From CAXMST01 sp964196325 (GTDB taxonomy: Bacteria; Actinomycetota; Thermoleophilia; Solirubrobacterales; 70-9), in NCBI GenBank assembly GCA_964196325.1, contig CAXMST010000204.1, positions 1-7,231 of the forward strand: a stretch of DNA of 7,231 nucleotides, written 5' to 3'. Both the position numbers and the translations under genes were made by a program. Positions 6,448-7,231 of the stretch are shown here, in pieces (position 1 is the stretch's first letter; every line of letters starts with the position of its first letter). A model generated the notes under the pieces. The model had not been told where the DNA came from. It searched no databases and was given only the letters and a program-made list of their open reading frames with translations.

Positions 6448-7156
6448 CCCCAGGCACCTCGACGAGCACCTCCGAGAGCGGCTTGCGGGTCAGGTCCGGG
6501 ACCCGGCAGCCCTCGGCCGGGTAGCCGATCGGGAAAAGAATGAAAGGCCTCTCGTTCGCGGGGCGGCAGAGGATCTCGGTCAGGAACTTCATCGGGCTCG
6601 GGGTGTGAGTCAGCGTCGCCAGCCCCATCTGATGCAGCGCCGCGACCAGCATCCCGCAGGCCAGGCCCATGCTCTGTTTGGCGAAGTAGTGCTTGCGGAT
6701 GCTGCCGTCGGGGTGATAGCCGTGAATCTGCTCGAAGCCGACCACAATCCAGGGCACGATCTCCAGATAGGGCTTGTGCTCGTCGGTTCCCAGCGGTGCC
6801 AGCGCCAGCTTCCATTCATCCGACATACGCGAGCCGTAGCTACGGCGCTCCTCCTCCTCGGCCGCCGCGCGGATCCGGCGCTTGGTCTCGGCGTCGCCGA
6901 CGAGGACGAAGGTCCAGGGCTGCTGATGAGCGCCCGAGGGCGCTGTCGAGGCGGTCCGAATCGCGAGCTCAACCAGCTCGCGAGGGACCGCCTCGACGCT
7001 GAACTCACGGATACTGCGCCGGCGGTCCATGAGCTCGTAGAAACTGCGCGCCCGGCTCAGCATCTGCTCCGCGGGTAGGCGCTCGAACTCGAGCGGGACG
7101 ACGGGGTGCTCCGGGTCCCGGCTCCGGTCGTCGCGATCCGGCACGGCGGGGTCCAT
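6437..7156 (-). CDS. Nitroreductase-superfamily FMN enzyme, iodotyrosine deiodinase-like
   Basis: 239 residues. Beyond the general nitroreductase fold (RRRSIREFS at 45-53; TAPSGAHQQPWTF at 71-83), it follows human iodotyrosine deiodinase (IYD) closely: the acidic run before the lid (EEEERRSY at 100-107), HYFAKQSMGLACGMLVAAL at 156-174, a Thr-rich site (THTP at 183-186), and GYPAEGCRVPDLTRKPL at 211-227. E103, Y107 and K128 fall at the spacing of human E157, Y161 and K182, which bind the amino-acid end of iodotyrosine. Known IYDs use reduced FMN to remove halide from halotyrosines; the natural substrate in bacteria is unsettled. It lacks the N-terminal membrane anchor of vertebrate IYD, so it is probably soluble. 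ATG at 7156 lacks a clear ribosome binding site; ATG at 7063 (Met32), preceded by GGAG, is possible, but VPLEFERLPAE just before it looks family-like. First complete gene of the operon; overlaps the desaturase-like gene by 11 nt. Confidence 0.9.
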   Translation of the reverse strand: MDPAVPDRDDRSRDPEHPVVPLEFERLPAEQMLSRARSFYELMDRRRSIREFSVEAVPRELVELAIRTASTAPSGAHQQPWTFVLVGDAETKRRIRAAAEEEERRSYGSRMSDEWKLALAPLGTDEHKPYLEIVPWIVVGFEQIHGYHPDGSIRKHYFAKQSMGLACGMLVAALHQMGLATLTHTPSPMKFLTEILCRPANERPFILFPIGYPAEGCRVPDLTRKPLSEVLVEVPGDGC

Positions 7157-7200
7157 CTGGGAGGGCGCTCAGCCGGGCGTCGGTCGCGAGACCGGCGCGC

Positions 7201-7231
7201 TCATCCCTCGTAGCCCTCGACCGTCTCGGCG
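7201..7231 (-). CDS. Possible C-terminal end of an upstream minus-strand gene
   Basis: The minus strand entering from the right edge can be read as Ala-Glu-Thr-Val-Glu-Gly-Tyr-Glu-Gly followed by TGA at 7203-7201. It has the same orientation as the deiodinase-like gene 44 nt downstream. Nine codons cannot identify a product, and other frames are also open here, so this is only a plausible operon-mate. An ATGA junction occurs at the stop (see findings). Confidence 0.3.
   Translation of the reverse strand, partial: AETVEGYEG

Noticed and set aside
5332..6543. Plus-strand open frame (403 codons) opposite the CrtR-like gene
   Set aside because: The minus strand has all the histidine boxes and hydrophobic segments of a real membrane enzyme; the plus-strand translation shows no domain.
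7181..7194. 5-bp hairpin CGGTC/GACCG with 4-nt loop before the deiodinase-like gene
   Set aside because: Too short, with no U-run; expected by chance at this GC content.
7169..7204. 11-codon minus-strand mini-ORF as a separate leader peptide gene
   Set aside because: The only purine-rich run (GAGGG) directly touches the ATG, leaving no ribosome-binding spacing, and there is no attenuator-like codon run or hairpin. It is kept only as a junction oddity.

Overview
The window is GC-rich (roughly 70% by eye) and densely coding, with GTG/TTG starts alongside ATG. The proteins resemble those of high-GC Gram-positive bacteria, most likely an actinobacterium of the Thermoleophilia/Solirubrobacterales kind. 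That placement is inferred from composition and protein style only. I see no RNA genes, insertion sequences, CRISPR arrays or phage genes.

Layout. (a) Positions 1-388, minus strand: the N-terminal half of a metallo-beta-lactamase-fold hydrolase, cut by the window edge. (b) Positions 389-498: a short divergent intergenic region. (c) Positions 499-4292, plus strand: a two-gene unit with a 2-nt gap, a DUF389 membrane protein followed by an 885-residue protein. The second protein joins a complete NhaA Na+/H+ antiporter, a DsbA-like thioredoxin domain with a CPFC active site, a cyclic-nucleotide-binding-like domain and a cysteine-less thioredoxin-fold domain. (d) Positions 4296-7156, minus strand, convergent with (c) across only 3 nt: a probable operon read right to left. 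It encodes an iodotyrosine-deiodinase-like flavoprotein, a CrtR-like membrane di-iron hydroxylase/desaturase whose start overlaps the previous gene by 11 nt, and a winged-helix protein of the HTH_42 (AlkZ/YcaQ-related) family. (e) At 7201-7231 there may be the last codons of another minus-strand gene.

How the genes may work together. The plus-strand pair is all membrane transport: DUF389 proteins are polytopic membrane proteins of unclear function, and NhaA exchanges Na+ for H+. NhaA fused to a DsbA-like domain is an architecture I recall from actinobacteria. The extra C-terminal ~205 residues look like the regulatory front end of certain fused thioredoxin reductases, ending about where the FAD-binding part would begin. 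The whole protein therefore looks like an antiporter carrying a redox-active domain and a ligand-sensing domain, probably all in the cytoplasm. This is the most unusual object in the window. The minus-strand operon pairs an FMN reductive dehalogenase-like enzyme with a CrtR-like hydroxylase/desaturase; a shared substrate cannot be deduced from sequence.
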